DNA of 64,000 bases from Sorangium cellulosum (lineage in GTDB: Bacteria; Myxococcota_A; Polyangia; Polyangiales; Polyangiaceae): NCBI RefSeq assembly GCF_004135735.1, contig NZ_CP012670.1, positions 3,183,501 through 3,247,500 on the forward strand, in the 5' to 3' direction. A program made the position numbers and the translations under genes. Under the pieces are notes generated by a model. It had not been told where the DNA came from and ran no database searches. It saw only the letters and a program-made list of their open reading frames with translations. Below, one piece after another: positions 42,598-53,444 of the stretch (positions are counted from its first letter, which is position 1; every line of letters starts with the position of its first letter).

Positions 42598-44067
42598 GTG
42601 AGCACGCCCTTTGACCGCGCAGCCGCGTGCCCTTCGTGCGGCGCACCGATCACGTTCCGCTTCGCGGGCGCGCTGGCGCAGGTGTGCAGGCACTGCAAGT
42701 TCGTCATCGCCCGCACCGACCGCGATCTCCGCGCCGTGGGCCGCGTCGCCGACCTGGTCGAGATCCCCACCCCGCTGCAGCTCGGGGTCACCGGGCGCTG
42801 GGGCGGCGAGCCGTTCGTCGTCGATGGCCGGGTGCAGCTCGATCGCGCCGGCGCGCCGGGCGCGCCCTGGCAGGAGATCTTCCTCGCCTTCCCGGCCAGC
42901 GGCCGATGGACGTGGGTCGCCTTTGCCCAGGGGCACTGGTACGCCACCAGCGAGGCGCCGCTCCCGCTGAACGGCCTGCCGCCGTGGCACTCCCTCCAGC
43001 CGGGCGGCCGCGTCCACCTCGAGGGGCACGGCGTGTTCACGGTCGTCGAGGTCGGCCGCCGTCGCGTGATCTCGGCCGAGGGGGAGATGCCCCACGTCGC
43101 CGCGCCGGGCGTGGTGACCGGCTTCGCCGACATCTCGGGGCTCCGCGGCGCGTTCGGCACGATCGACTACGGCGACGGCCGGAGCATCCCGCCGAAGCTC
43201 TACCTGGGCCGGCAGATCGACCCGGCGGAGATGCAGCTCGACTCCGGCGCGCCCGTGGAGCAGCCCACGGCGCAGGTGACGGCCGTCGCGTGCCCGAGCT
43301 GCGGCGGCAACCTGCCGCTCGCCGCGCCCGGCACCGCGGAGCGCATCGTCTGCCGGTACTGCGGCACGGCGAGCGACCTCACGAAGGGCGCCCTCGTCGC
43401 GCTCGGCCAGGTCCCCCGGCCGCCCGTGGAGCCGTACGTCCCGCTCGGCGCCGAGGGGCAGCTCCGCGGCATGCGCGTCCTCTGCATCGGCTTCGTCGTC
43501 CGGGGCTGCACGGTGGAAGGGGAGCGCTACCGCTGGCGGGAGTACCTGCTCTACGGCGGCCCGCGCGTCGGCTACCTGTGGCTCATGGAAGAGGACGGCG
43601 CGTGGCAGCTCGTGACGCCGCTGCCGGCCGGCGAGGTCCAGGTGGGCGGCTCGAGCGCGAGCTACCAGGGCAAGACGTACGCGTTCAAGCAGAGCGTCCA
43701 GGCCGAGGTCGAGTACGTGATCGGCGAGTTCTACTGGAAGGTGGAGATCGGCGAGTCGGTGCGGGCCACGGAGTACCAGGGCCCCGACGGCAAGGTGAGC
43801 GTCGAGCAGGCCCCGACCGAGGTCAGCACGTCGTTCTGCGCCCCCCTGCCCGGCAAGGAGCTCGCCGCCGCCTTCAACCTGCCGCCGCCCCCGAGCCCCG
43901 CGTTCGGCGGATCGACGAGCTCGCGCGCCAGCGCGATCCTCGTCCTCGTCGTCGTGCTGATCATCGCCATCATCCTCCTCAGCGCGCTCAGCGACTGCGG
44001 CAGCGGCCCCGGCGGCATCCTCATCATTCCGAGCGGCGGCGGTCCGAGCTTCGGCGGCGGGAAGTGA
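42598..44067 (+). CDS. Double-DUF4178 protein with two zinc ribbons and a C-terminal anchor
   Basis: A 489-residue protein. It begins with a zinc ribbon (CPSC...CRHC, about 10-35), then a DUF4178 domain (about 60-120, LQLGVTGRWGGEPFVV). A second zinc ribbon follows (CPSC...CRYC, about 226-256), then a second DUF4178 (about 285-345, GFVVRGCTVEGERYRWREYLLY). A transmembrane helix is at about 441-463 and the chain ends in a Gly-rich SFGGGK tail. Tail-anchored topology would put the zinc ribbons in the cytoplasm. DUF4178 has no known activity but is linked with membrane-stress and polyamine-like genes in many bacteria. The GTG start at 42598 fits the TAGTAT box just upstream. Confidence 0.8.
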   Translation: MSTPFDRAAACPSCGAPITFRFAGALAQVCRHCKFVIARTDRDLRAVGRVADLVEIPTPLQLGVTGRWGGEPFVVDGRVQLDRAGAPGAPWQEIFLAFPASGRWTWVAFAQGHWYATSEAPLPLNGLPPWHSLQPGGRVHLEGHGVFTVVEVGRRRVISAEGEMPHVAAPGVVTGFADISGLRGAFGTIDYGDGRSIPPKLYLGRQIDPAEMQLDSGAPVEQPTAQVTAVACPSCGGNLPLAAPGTAERIVCRYCGTASDLTKGALVALGQVPRPPVEPYVPLGAEGQLRGMRVLCIGFVVRGCTVEGERYRWREYLLYGGPRVGYLWLMEEDGAWQLVTPLPAGEVQVGGSSASYQGKTYAFKQSVQAEVEYVIGEFYWKVEIGESVRATEYQGPDGKVSVEQAPTEVSTSFCAPLPGKELAAAFNLPPPPSPAFGGSTSSRASAILVLVVVLIIAIILLSALSDCGSGPGGILIIPSGGGPSFGGGK

Positions 44068-44376
44068 TCCAGCTTCACTGTCTGAATCGGTTAAGTGTGA
44101 ATTGAACGGGACGGGAAGGTGCGAATCGCACACTCCGGCAGATCCCGAGTCGGGCGCGCGCAAGGTTGGACATGTTCATGTCCACCCCTGCGGCGAGGAC
44201 GACCTCGACGACGCGCGAGCGGTCGGATTCGGGCAGGCGATGGTCGGTTTCGGGTACCGTCCACCGCCGGCCGCCGGTGGCGGTTGAATGATTTCAATGA
44301 GTTACGCGCTGGCTGACGACGGCCCGTGACGTGCAATGCGGCCGTCGACGCCGGCGCGGACCGGTGACGGAGGCTC
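44068..44376. other. Intergenic region upstream of the small-ORF/isoprenoid/protease cluster
   Basis: 309 bp without a gene and less GC-rich than the flanks. An 18-bp inverted repeat, TGGACATG-TT-CATGTCCA, is at 44167-44184 and looks like a dimeric operator. A TTGAAT at 44284-44289 may be part of a promoter. CGGAGG at 44366-44371 is the ribosome site of the next gene. Confidence 0.5.
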
Positions 44377-44685
44377 ATGCAACCCGAGAATTCGGTCGAT
44401 CCGCACGCGCAGCTGCGCGCGTTGTACATCTCGCTGCTCCGTAACCAGGAGTACTTCGACGAGTTCAAGCAGCTCCTCGCCCTCTACGTCGTGGCGCCGG
44501 AGGCCGATGAGGAGCCGGCCGACGCGGCCAGGGTGCGCGCGCAGCTCAACAGCCGCATCCGGTCCTGGATCGGCGGCTTCTTCGACGGGCTGAGCGCCGC
44601 GCAGGTGCTCCAGTGGCGGGCCATCGTGGTCGAGGAGCGCTTCAACGTGTGCCTGTCGCCCTGGAAGGAGTCGAACGTTTATTGA
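44377..44685 (+). CDS. Small protein of unknown family, candidate peptide precursor
   Basis: A 102-residue protein I do not recognise. It looks helical (RALYISLLRNQEYFDEFKQL near 14-33), has an acidic linker at 40-50 (PEADEEPADA), and a second helical part (LNSRIRSWIGGFFDGLSAAQ). The C-terminus, FNVCLSPWKESNVY, is unusual: it holds the only cysteine (92) and a tryptophan (96) close to the end. ATG 44377 follows CGGAGG at six bases, so translation is likely. The next gene is an isoprenoid-synthase-fold enzyme and then a protease, so this could be a precursor that is prenylated and cleaved; it could equally be a chaperone or regulator of the protease. Confidence 0.6.
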   Translation: MQPENSVDPHAQLRALYISLLRNQEYFDEFKQLLALYVVAPEADEEPADAARVRAQLNSRIRSWIGGFFDGLSAAQVLQWRAIVVEERFNVCLSPWKESNVY

Positions 44686-44937
44686 TGAGCCGGAGGAGGA
44701 GACAGGCGGGGATGCACCGCCCTCGGCGTACATCCCACCGGCGCGGCGCCGCCCCGGCGCCATCTGCCGGCGCCCCGAGCCCGCGGCCGGGGCGCGGCGT
44801 GGCTCCGCGCCCCCCCGCGCGGCCGCGATGTGTGCTGTCACGACCCGGCGCGGGCGCCGTGCCGACGCGTAGAGCCGCCCTCGGCTCCGCCGCCTCGACG
44901 CCCGCCGCGCCGCCCTGGGCGAGAGAGGTGTCCGCGC
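44686..44937. other. Gap between the small ORF and the isoprenoid enzyme
   Basis: 252 bp, very GC-rich, with several self-complementary stretches (for example around 44755-44800). No gene is supported. GAGAGAGG at 44920-44928 is a usable ribosome site for the ATG at 44938. Confidence 0.4.
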
Positions 44938-46029
44938 ATGGATGAGAACCAGTGGGTGGATGAGCTCTACAAGGCGTTCTGGCGGACCCTCCCCGGGATG
45001 CTGCACGCCGAGGCGCAGGCCTTGGCCCACACGCTCGGCCTCGCGCCGTCGCGCGACGTGCCCTGGAGCGCGGTGTTCAGCAACGAGTTCACCCTGTCCG
45101 CGCCCGCGCTGCTCGCCGAGGCGATGCCGGGCGTCCGGGGGGCCACGGTGCAGGACGCGCTGCTCGCGCACCTCCTGGCCGTGATCGAGGCGTTCGGCAC
45201 CGATCGCATCAAGGACGCGCAGGTCCGCCCGACGTGGCAGCTCGAGGCCATCCTCGCCCACGCGCGGCGGGCCCGGGACGCCGCGCTCCGGCGCGTCGCG
45301 CCCGGCGTCGACGACCCGGCGATCGACTTCTCCCGCGCGGACGACGCCACGCTGCTCGCGATCGAGGCCGAGCGCAGCCTCCTCGCGAGCGGCGAGCCGG
45401 CGGGCTTCAGCCGCTACTACGCGCTCTCCCTCGGAAAGCAGCGCGTCGGCTTCCCGGCGTCGATCGCCCTGGCGCACGCCGCGGGCTGGACGGCCGAGCG
45501 GCGCGCGGCGCTGGAGCGGTTGCTCTCGTCGGTGTGGCTCGGGCTGCAGCTCCATGACGACGTCATGGACTGGCAGGACGACTACGAGCGAGGCGGCGCC
45601 TGGGCTGTCGTCCTGGCGTCGGAGCTCCGATCGAGGGCGCAGGGGGAGCCCGAGGAGCGCGACCCGGAGCGCGCCGCCCGGCAGAACCCGCGCAGCGCGT
45701 ACGGGCCGCTCGCCACGCCGCCCTGGGGCATGGCCGCGATCTCGAGGGCGCCGGGCGAGCCGCCGCCGTCGAGCGCGCCCTCGGCCCTGGTCCCCGTCCG
45801 CCGCATGGTCTTCGACTCGGGCGTGCTCGCGGCGATGCTCGACGGCGAGCGCCGGTGCTTCCGCGCCGCGCGGCGGCGGGCCGCGGTCCTCGGGGCCCGC
45901 CGCGTCGCCGCCTGGGCCGAGGGGAGGGAAGCGCAGGCGCACCAGCTCGCGCGGTGCGAGGTCGAGAGCCCCGGCTACGCCAACCGCGCCCAGGCGCTCA
46001 ACGCCTGGGCCAGGGCCGTGCTGGCGTGA
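44938..46029 (+). CDS. Class I isoprenoid-synthase-fold enzyme
   Basis: A 363-residue, mostly helical protein. The stretch LGLQLHDDVMDWQDDYERGG (about 201-220) matches the second aspartate-rich motif of trans-prenyl synthases (FQxxDDxxD), with Asp207, Asp208 and Asp211. Upstream, YYALSLGKQRVGFP fits the conserved Lys helix. The first aspartate-rich motif is not canonical: the best candidate is DRIKD at 89-93 near FGTDRIKDAQ. This pattern is seen in distant members, including ComQ-type peptide prenyltransferases and terpene-synthase relatives, so chain elongation is unlikely. The last roughly 100 residues contain a Pro/Ser-rich insert and a helical tail. Its TGA overlaps the GTG of the protease gene, so the two are coupled. 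Confidence 0.7.
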   Translation: MDENQWVDELYKAFWRTLPGMLHAEAQALAHTLGLAPSRDVPWSAVFSNEFTLSAPALLAEAMPGVRGATVQDALLAHLLAVIEAFGTDRIKDAQVRPTWQLEAILAHARRARDAALRRVAPGVDDPAIDFSRADDATLLAIEAERSLLASGEPAGFSRYYALSLGKQRVGFPASIALAHAAGWTAERRAALERLLSSVWLGLQLHDDVMDWQDDYERGGAWAVVLASELRSRAQGEPEERDPERAARQNPRSAYGPLATPPWGMAAISRAPGEPPPSSAPSALVPVRRMVFDSGVLAAMLDGERRCFRAARRRAAVLGARRVAAWAEGREAQAHQLARCEVESPGYANRAQALNAWARAVLA

Positions 46030-47912
46030 GCCGGGGCCGCGGCCGGCCGTGGGACTTCGGCTACGCCCCGGTCCCCACCGCGGCGGGTGACGACGACGGC
46101 GGGCCCCTCGACCTCGTCGTCGCGACGCGCTGCCCCGTGGCGCCGGGCGCGGCGGCCGCGGCGCTGTCGCCGCGCTGGCCCGACGTGCAGGTCGAGCGCG
46201 TCCTCTCGCGGGCGCCCCTCTTCTGGCTGCGCGTCCGCTCGCCCGGCGAAGGGCGGCGCGCCGAGGTCGCCGCGGCGCTCTCGGCCGCGGCGATCCCGGT
46301 GCGCTACGTCGCCTCCGCCCTGCGGCCGAGCGCCGCCGTCGCCCCCCGCTTCGACGCATCCGGGGCCGCCGTGGCGCGGCCCGAGGCGTGGAGCGCGCGC
46401 CGCGCCTCGGGGGGCGACGAGGACGACCCCGCGACGCCCGGCCGCTGGTTCCTGCGCGCCGAGGGCGGCGGCATCGGCGTCGATCGCCGCCGCTCGGGGC
46501 GCGGCGCCGGGATGCGCCTCGCGGTCATCGACGACGACGCCTGGGCGGTCGATGAGCTCGGCCTCGACCGCGAGGTGCTCGTCATGCTCGACGTCCCGCC
46601 GCGCAGCCAGGCGCACGGCGCGTTCATGGTGGCGTGGGCCGTCGGGACCCGGCGCCCCGGCGGCTTCCGCGGCGTCGCGCCGGACGCCTCGCCGCGGCTC
46701 TACCTGATCCCGAAGCCGGGCTCGTGTGTCCTGGCCCTCCCGGTCGCGATCGTCCAGGCGGTCAGCGACGGCGCGGACGTCGTGGTCTGCGCCGCGTACG
46801 TCGAGGGCTCGATGTCGCCCATGCTGGACGACGCGCTCGAGCTCGCCGTCCGCCTCGGGCGCCGCGGCCGGGGCTGCCCGGTCGTGTTCCCCACCGGCCG
46901 CGAGGCGTCGAGCCCTCCCGAGTCGCTGCACGCGAGCTTCTCGCTCGGGCTGGGCGAGCCCGCGAGCGACCCGCGGGTGTTCTGCGTCGGCCCGGGCGCC
47001 CGCGACGACGACGGCTGGTTCCTGTGGCGGGACCGCCGGGGGCGCAGCCGCCCGTTCGCCAACCGGGGCCCCGCGGTGCGGTGGCTCGCGCCCGGCGACG
47101 ACCTCGCCTGCCCGCTGCCGCCGGTCCCTGGCGCGCCGCCCGAGTCCGAGCGGCTCTGCCACGCCGAGTCGAGCGGGGCCTCCGCCGTGGCCGCGGGCGC
47201 GCTGCTCCTCGTCCTGTCGCAGAACCCCGCGCTGCGCCTCCCGGAGCTCGACGCCGTCGTCACGCGCACGCTCGTCCGGGTCCCCCCCGCCGCGCCCGCC
47301 TCGGCCGCGCCGTTCGCCGATCCCTGGGACGTCCTGCCGGGCGCGCGCGATCGCGACGGGCACAACGCCAAGCACGGCTACGGCCGCCTCCACGCGGGCC
47401 GCGCGTGCCTCGCGGCCGGCGATCCGCTCGCGCTCGCGCTCGTGCTCCTCGGCGAGGACGACGCCGCGCGCGCGTGGCACGACGCCCGCGCCCGGGGCGG
47501 GCTCGCCCGCCGCCTGTACTCCCGCCGCCTCGCGCGCTGGGCCGTCCGGGCGCTGCTCGCCGATCCGGGCCTCTGCCACGGCGCCTGCGCCCTCGCGCGC
47601 CACGCCCGGCTCGTCGCGGGCGACGCGCGGCGCCGACGCGCCCACGGCCCGGGCGCGGTGCTGCGGCAGCTCGTGGTCCTCGTCCGCGGCCTCGCCGCGA
47701 GCCGCGCGGCGCCCGCGCGATCGCCGCGCGTGCGGGGCGAGCTCGCCGCCCTGCTCGATCGGCTCGAGCGATCCGCGACCGACGCCGCGGCCGTCGAGGC
47801 GATCGAGTCGGGGTTCGGCGACCTGGCCGACGCCCTGTTCGCGAGCGCCGCGGAGCGCGACGTCGTGGACGCCGCGCTCCGGGCGAGCTCGCTCGCCCCG
47901 CCTGTCGCGTGA
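46026..47912 (+). CDS. Subtilisin-like S8 peptidase
   Basis: A 628-residue protein. Residues about 25-105 look like a propeptide-like domain. The catalytic core has an Asp in LAVIDDDAWAV (about 169-171), His197 in SQAHGAFM and Ser386 in ESSGASAVAAG, the order of the S8 triad. The usual oxyanion Asn is not found; the corresponding stretch reads VVFPTGREAS. No signal peptide is visible, so it may act in the cytoplasm. The C-terminal roughly 200 residues are Arg/Ala-rich helices. GTG 46026 overlaps the upstream stop by GTGA. Coupling with the isoprenoid-fold enzyme suggests it processes that enzyme's product or partner peptide. It could be a degenerate or highly specific protease. Confidence 0.75.
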   Translation: MSRGRGRPWDFGYAPVPTAAGDDDGGPLDLVVATRCPVAPGAAAAALSPRWPDVQVERVLSRAPLFWLRVRSPGEGRRAEVAAALSAAAIPVRYVASALRPSAAVAPRFDASGAAVARPEAWSARRASGGDEDDPATPGRWFLRAEGGGIGVDRRRSGRGAGMRLAVIDDDAWAVDELGLDREVLVMLDVPPRSQAHGAFMVAWAVGTRRPGGFRGVAPDASPRLYLIPKPGSCVLALPVAIVQAVSDGADVVVCAAYVEGSMSPMLDDALELAVRLGRRGRGCPVVFPTGREASSPPESLHASFSLGLGEPASDPRVFCVGPGARDDDGWFLWRDRRGRSRPFANRGPAVRWLAPGDDLACPLPPVPGAPPESERLCHAESSGASAVAAGALLLVLSQNPALRLPELDAVVTRTLVRVPPAAPASAAPFADPWDVLPGARDRDGHNAKHGYGRLHAGRACLAAGDPLALALVLLGEDDAARAWHDARARGGLARRLYSRRLARWAVRALLADPGLCHGACALARHARLVAGDARRRRAHGPGAVLRQLVVLVRGLAASRAAPARSPRVRGELAALLDRLERSATDAAAVEAIESGFGDLADALFASAAERDVVDAALRASSLAPPVA

Positions 47913-48058
47913 TCCCGCTCGCTTCTCCCGGGCGAAACGTAATGGGCATCGCGGAACAGCGCCGCTCGGGTCCTCCGCGTCGGGGGGAGCGTGTGGCTTC
48001 GCCTCCCGATCTGGCGCGCGAGCCCCGTTGGTTCACCCAGGGTTCCAGCGTATCGTGA

Positions 48059-50433
48059 ATGGCTCGGGGCGCAATTTTCGCGCGGCCGAGTCTCCCGATG
48101 CCAGCAATCGCGAATCGACGTTGGCTCCTTGCGGCGGTCGTCCTCGCGGCGCTCGTTCTGGGCGGCTTCGGGATGAGGAACGCGCTGCGCTGGTACGAGC
48201 GCCCGTTTCCCGGCGTCCTCGTGGATCCGGACGGCGTGGTCTCGAGCATCGGCCTGCCGTCGTGGGAAGGGTTCCAGAAGGGCCTCCGGTTCCCCGATCG
48301 CATCGTCGAGGTCAACGGCTGGCGCCTCGAGAGCACGACGGGGCGCTACCGCGCCAGCGCGTGGGACGCCGCGGTCGAGCAGGCCGCGCGCGAGGGGCGG
48401 CGCACGCTCCACGCGCGGGTCGAGACGCGGGACGGGCTGCGCGACGTCGAGCTGTCCCTCGTCCCCCTCGATCCGCTCGCCTGGTGGTTCTTCGCGGGCG
48501 GCCTCATGGTCGTCGCCTCGCTGCACGTGGGCGCCGCGCTCGTCGCCATGAGCGCGAGCCCGCGCGGCAAGCTCGCCCGGAGCTTCGCGACCACCGCGCT
48601 GCTCACCGCGCTCTTCCAGTTCGCGCTGTTCGACTACCACAGCTCGCGCGCCCTCGTCCCGTTCTTCCACGTCGCCTACGCGCTCGTCCCGATGAGCGTC
48701 TTCATCGTCGCGCTGCGGCTGCCGGACGACGCCCCGCTCATCGCGCGCTACCCGTCCTGCGCCCGGCTCGCGCTCGGGCTCGGCGGCCTGCTCGCCGCCG
48801 GCCTGCTCGCCTCGCACGCCATGGGCGGGACCACCGTCGCGCTCCGGGGCGTCTGCGCGACCCTGGTGGTCGCCTCGTTCTTCTTCTTCTCGACCACCCT
48901 GATCGTGCGCTTCGCCCTGGCGGAGGGGGATCGCCGCCGCAAGCTCCGCGCGCTCCTGCTCGCGATGGCGCCGCCTTACCTCGTGATCGGCTCCGGCTTC
49001 ATGCTGGCCATGCTCGGCGTGTCGGCGTCGACGCTCGCGTGGTTCGCGATCCCGGCGCTCGCGCTGACGCCGGTCTCCACCGTGGTCGCGTTCATCCGCC
49101 ACGACCTGTGGGGGAGCCGCGCGCTCCTGTCGCGCCCGCTCACGCGCGTCATCCTCGGCGGCATGATGGTCGCGCTCACCGTGATCCTCTGCACGGCGTG
49201 CGCGGGCTACGCCGGCCTGCCGCTGCTCGGCGCGCTCAAGGTCGCCGCCCCCGCCGCGGTGGTCAGCGCGGCGCTCGTCGTCTTCGCCCTCGGCGCCGGC
49301 GACCGGACGCTCTTCCCGGCGCGGGCGGAGTACAAGCCGACCGTCGAGCAGCTCAGCGAGGAGCTGACGCTCGTCACCGACCCCGACGAGGTCGCGGACG
49401 CGGTCGAGCGCACCGTGGCGCGCTGGCTGCCGTGCGAGCGGGTCACCTTCCGCCGCGTCGCCGTCGAGGCGGCCGAGGCGGGCGCCGCCCCCGGCCAGCC
49501 GCGGGTGGAGGCCGAGGAGTCGAGCGGCGAGCGACCCATCGAGCGCGGCCAGGTCGAGCACGACGCGGGCGAGCTCTCGCTGACCGTCATGTTCCGCGGC
49601 CGGCTGCTCGGCGTGCTCGAGGTGGGCCGGAAGCGCGGCGGCGCCCTGTTCACGAGCGAGGACCTCGATCTGCTCCGCACCATCGGCAACCAGGCCGCGC
49701 TCGCCCTGGCGCACGCGCACACCTACGCCGAGCTGGAGCGGCGGCGGAGGGAGCAGGCCGCGGCGTGGCGCGACGAGCGCGCGGCGCTCATCGAGACGCT
49801 CGCGGCGGAGATCACCCACGAGGTGCGTTACCCCATCAACTTCTTCCGGTCCGTGTTCAAGCGCGGGTCGAGCGGCCAGCGCCTGGACGCCGAGGAGGTC
49901 GAGATCGGCTGCGAGGAGGTCGAGCGCCTCGAGCGGCTCGTGATGGGCCTGCGCCGGGTGACCCACCGGAAGCTCGATCGCCGCCGCCTCGCGGTCGAGG
50001 AGCTCGTGAGCCGGGCGGAGATGCTCCTGCGCGACCAGCTCGGCAAGCGGCGCGTCGAGGCGCGGGTGAGCGCGGCGGCGCGGCTCCTCTGCGATCCGGA
50101 TCAGGCGACGCAGGTGCTCGTCAACCTCCTCTCGAACGGCCTCGACGCGGCCGGCGACAAGGGGGCCATCGGCGTCGTCTGGGCGCCCACCAAGGACGGC
50201 GCGGAGCTCGTCGTGTGGGACAGCGGGCCGGGCATCTCCGGAGACCCGTCGCGGGTCTTCGCGCCCTGGTACACTACGAAGCCTCGTGGGACCGGGCTCG
50301 GGCTCGCCATCACGCACCGGATCGTCCGGGCCCACGGGTGGTCCATCAACCCGGAGCGGCGCGACGGCAGGACCCGGTTCGTGATCTCCATCCCCGCCGC
50401 CGATGTCTCCATGACCGCAGAGCATGAGGTTGC

Positions 50434-50437
<4 letters not shown>
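48059..50437 (+). CDS. Polytopic sensor histidine kinase with PDZ-like and GAF domains
   Basis: A 792-residue kinase. After helix 1 (about 19-38) a PDZ-like extracytoplasmic part (about 45-130, GVLVDPDGVVSSIG then GLRFPDRIVEVNGWRLE) is followed by about eight transmembrane helices (140-410). A GAF-like domain (about 430-560) leads to a dimerisation/acceptor helix with His587 in ITHEVRYP and an ATPase domain with NLLSNGLDA and GTGLGLAI. This order (PDZ-like, multi-TM, GAF, kinase) resembles the ComP quorum-sensing kinase of Bacillus. The kinase core is NtrB-like. An alternative start is ATG 48098. The TGA overlaps the response regulator's GTG, so the pair is coupled. Confidence 0.88.
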
Positions 50438-51867
<1,430 letters not shown>

Positions 51868-51875
51868 TCCGCGCG

Positions 51876-53177
51876 CTACTTCCTGCCGATGCCGGTGTAG
51901 ACGAAGCCCATGCCGCGGAGCTCGTCGGGCTCCCAGATGTTGCGGCCGTCGAACAGCGTCGGGGAGCTCAGGATGCGCTTCAGCCGGTGGAAATCGGGGC
52001 GCCGGTACTCGTGCCACTCGGTCACGATCACCAGCGCGTCCGCGCCCTCGGCCGCGCCGTACATGCCGTCGCTCAGGAGGATCCGGTTGCCGTAGAGCGC
52101 CCGCACGTTGGTCATCGCCTGCGGGTCGTGCGCCTGGATCGTCGCGCCCTCCTCGAGCAGCTCGTCGATCAGCGTGAGCGACGGCGCCTCGCGGATGTCG
52201 TCGGTCTGCGGCTTGAACGCGAGCCCCCAGATCGCGATCGTCCGCCCCTTCAGCGCGCCGTCGAAGTGGGCGCGCACCTTGCTCGCGAGCAGCCGCTTCT
52301 GCCGCGCGTTCACGCGCTCCGTCGCCCGGACGATCTCCAGGTCGTGCCCCACCGCGCTCGCGGTGTGGAGGATGGCCGAGAGGTCCTTGGGGAAGCACGA
52401 GCCGCCGAACCCCGGGCCCGCGAAGAGGAACTTCGTGCCGATGCGCGGATCGGCCCCGACGCCCTTGCGCACGAGCTCGATGTCGGCGCCGAGCTTCTCC
52501 GCGAGCACGGCGAGGTCGTTCATGAACGAGATGCGCGACGCGAGCAGGGCGTTGGAGGCGTACTTCGTGAGCTCGGCGGAGCGGGCATCCATGAGCTGGA
52601 TGCGATCGCTCGCCCGCACGAACGGGTTGTAGAGGTGGCGCAGGATCTCGCGGGCCTTCGGGTCGTCCGAGCCGATGATCACGCGGTCCGGCTTCATGAA
52701 GTCGTTCACCGCGTCCCCCTCCTTGAGGAACTCCGGGTTCGACGCGACGGCGAACGGCTGCGAGGTGTGCGCGCCGATGATCTGCCGGAGCCGGTCCGCC
52801 GTCCCGACCGGGACGGTGCTCTTCGTGGCGATCACCTTGAAATTATTCAGATTTTTGCCGATGGTCTCGCCGACGGCCTCGACGGCGGACAGGTCGGCGG
52901 AGCCGTCCTCGGCCTGCGGCGTGCCGACGGCGATGAAGACGATCTCCGCGTCGCGGATGGCGCCGGCGATGTCGGTGGAGAACCGCAGGCGACCGTCGCG
53001 CGTGTTCTTGGCGATCAGCACGTCGAGGCCGGGCTCGAAGATCGGCACCTCTCCGCGCTTGAGCATCTCGATCTTGGGGGCGGAGACGTCGACGCACGCC
53101 ACGTCGTTCCCGAAGTCCGCGAACCCCGCGCCGGCAACGAGGCCGACATACCCTGTTCCCACGACCGCAAGCTGCAT
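51876..53177 (-). CDS. ugd: UDP-glucose 6-dehydrogenase
   Basis: A 433-residue NAD-dependent enzyme. The N-terminal Rossmann motif is VVGTGYVGLVAG, then EPGLDVLI, VGTPQAEDGSADLS and ATKSTVPVGTA, and the catalytic cysteine is in GGSCFPKD near 265. WGLAFKPQTDDIREAPS is in the C-terminal domain. It oxidises UDP-glucose to UDP-glucuronate for exopolysaccharide, capsule or lipid decoration. The usual length is about 430. A TAGCGT box is six bases before the ATG (53177), pointing to a leaderless mRNA. It is not in a glycan cluster here. Confidence 0.95.
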   Translation of the reverse strand: MQLAVVGTGYVGLVAGAGFADFGNDVACVDVSAPKIEMLKRGEVPIFEPGLDVLIAKNTRDGRLRFSTDIAGAIRDAEIVFIAVGTPQAEDGSADLSAVEAVGETIGKNLNNFKVIATKSTVPVGTADRLRQIIGAHTSQPFAVASNPEFLKEGDAVNDFMKPDRVIIGSDDPKAREILRHLYNPFVRASDRIQLMDARSAELTKYASNALLASRISFMNDLAVLAEKLGADIELVRKGVGADPRIGTKFLFAGPGFGGSCFPKDLSAILHTASAVGHDLEIVRATERVNARQKRLLASKVRAHFDGALKGRTIAIWGLAFKPQTDDIREAPSLTLIDELLEEGATIQAHDPQAMTNVRALYGNRILLSDGMYGAAEGADALVIVTEWHEYRRPDFHRLKRILSSPTLFDGRNIWEPDELRGMGFVYTGIGRK

Positions 53178-53183
53178 GGCGGG

Positions 53184-53189
53184 ACGCTA
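53184..53189 (-). promoter_or_regulatory. -10 box of ugd
   Basis: TAGCGT on the minus strand ends exactly six bases before the ugd ATG at 53177. No ribosome site lies between, and no strong -35 is visible. Leaderless start is likely. Confidence 0.45.
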
Positions 53190-53444
53190 CCACGACTCGG
53201 CGCGCGGTCGCGCCGGCTCGCGCACGAAGTGTGACCCTCGATCGATCCGTCCGGCTCCTTCGGGATGCCCCTCGGCGCGGGGCCGTCCCTGGGCGCACGG
53301 GGCCTGACGGGCGCCCCACGTCGCCGGCCGCGCCGTCGAAACGGGGGAGCACGGACACGACGGCTCCGGCCACGACCGGCTCGGACCGAGGGGAGGCCTG
53401 CCGGGCGTTTCGCATCCCAGGTCGTCGCGTGGATCCCACGTGGA

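Noticed and set aside
44938..46029. The isoprenoid-fold protein as a normal polyprenyl diphosphate synthase
   Set aside because: The first aspartate-rich motif is not canonical and the context is a protease and a small ORF, so chain elongation is not supported.
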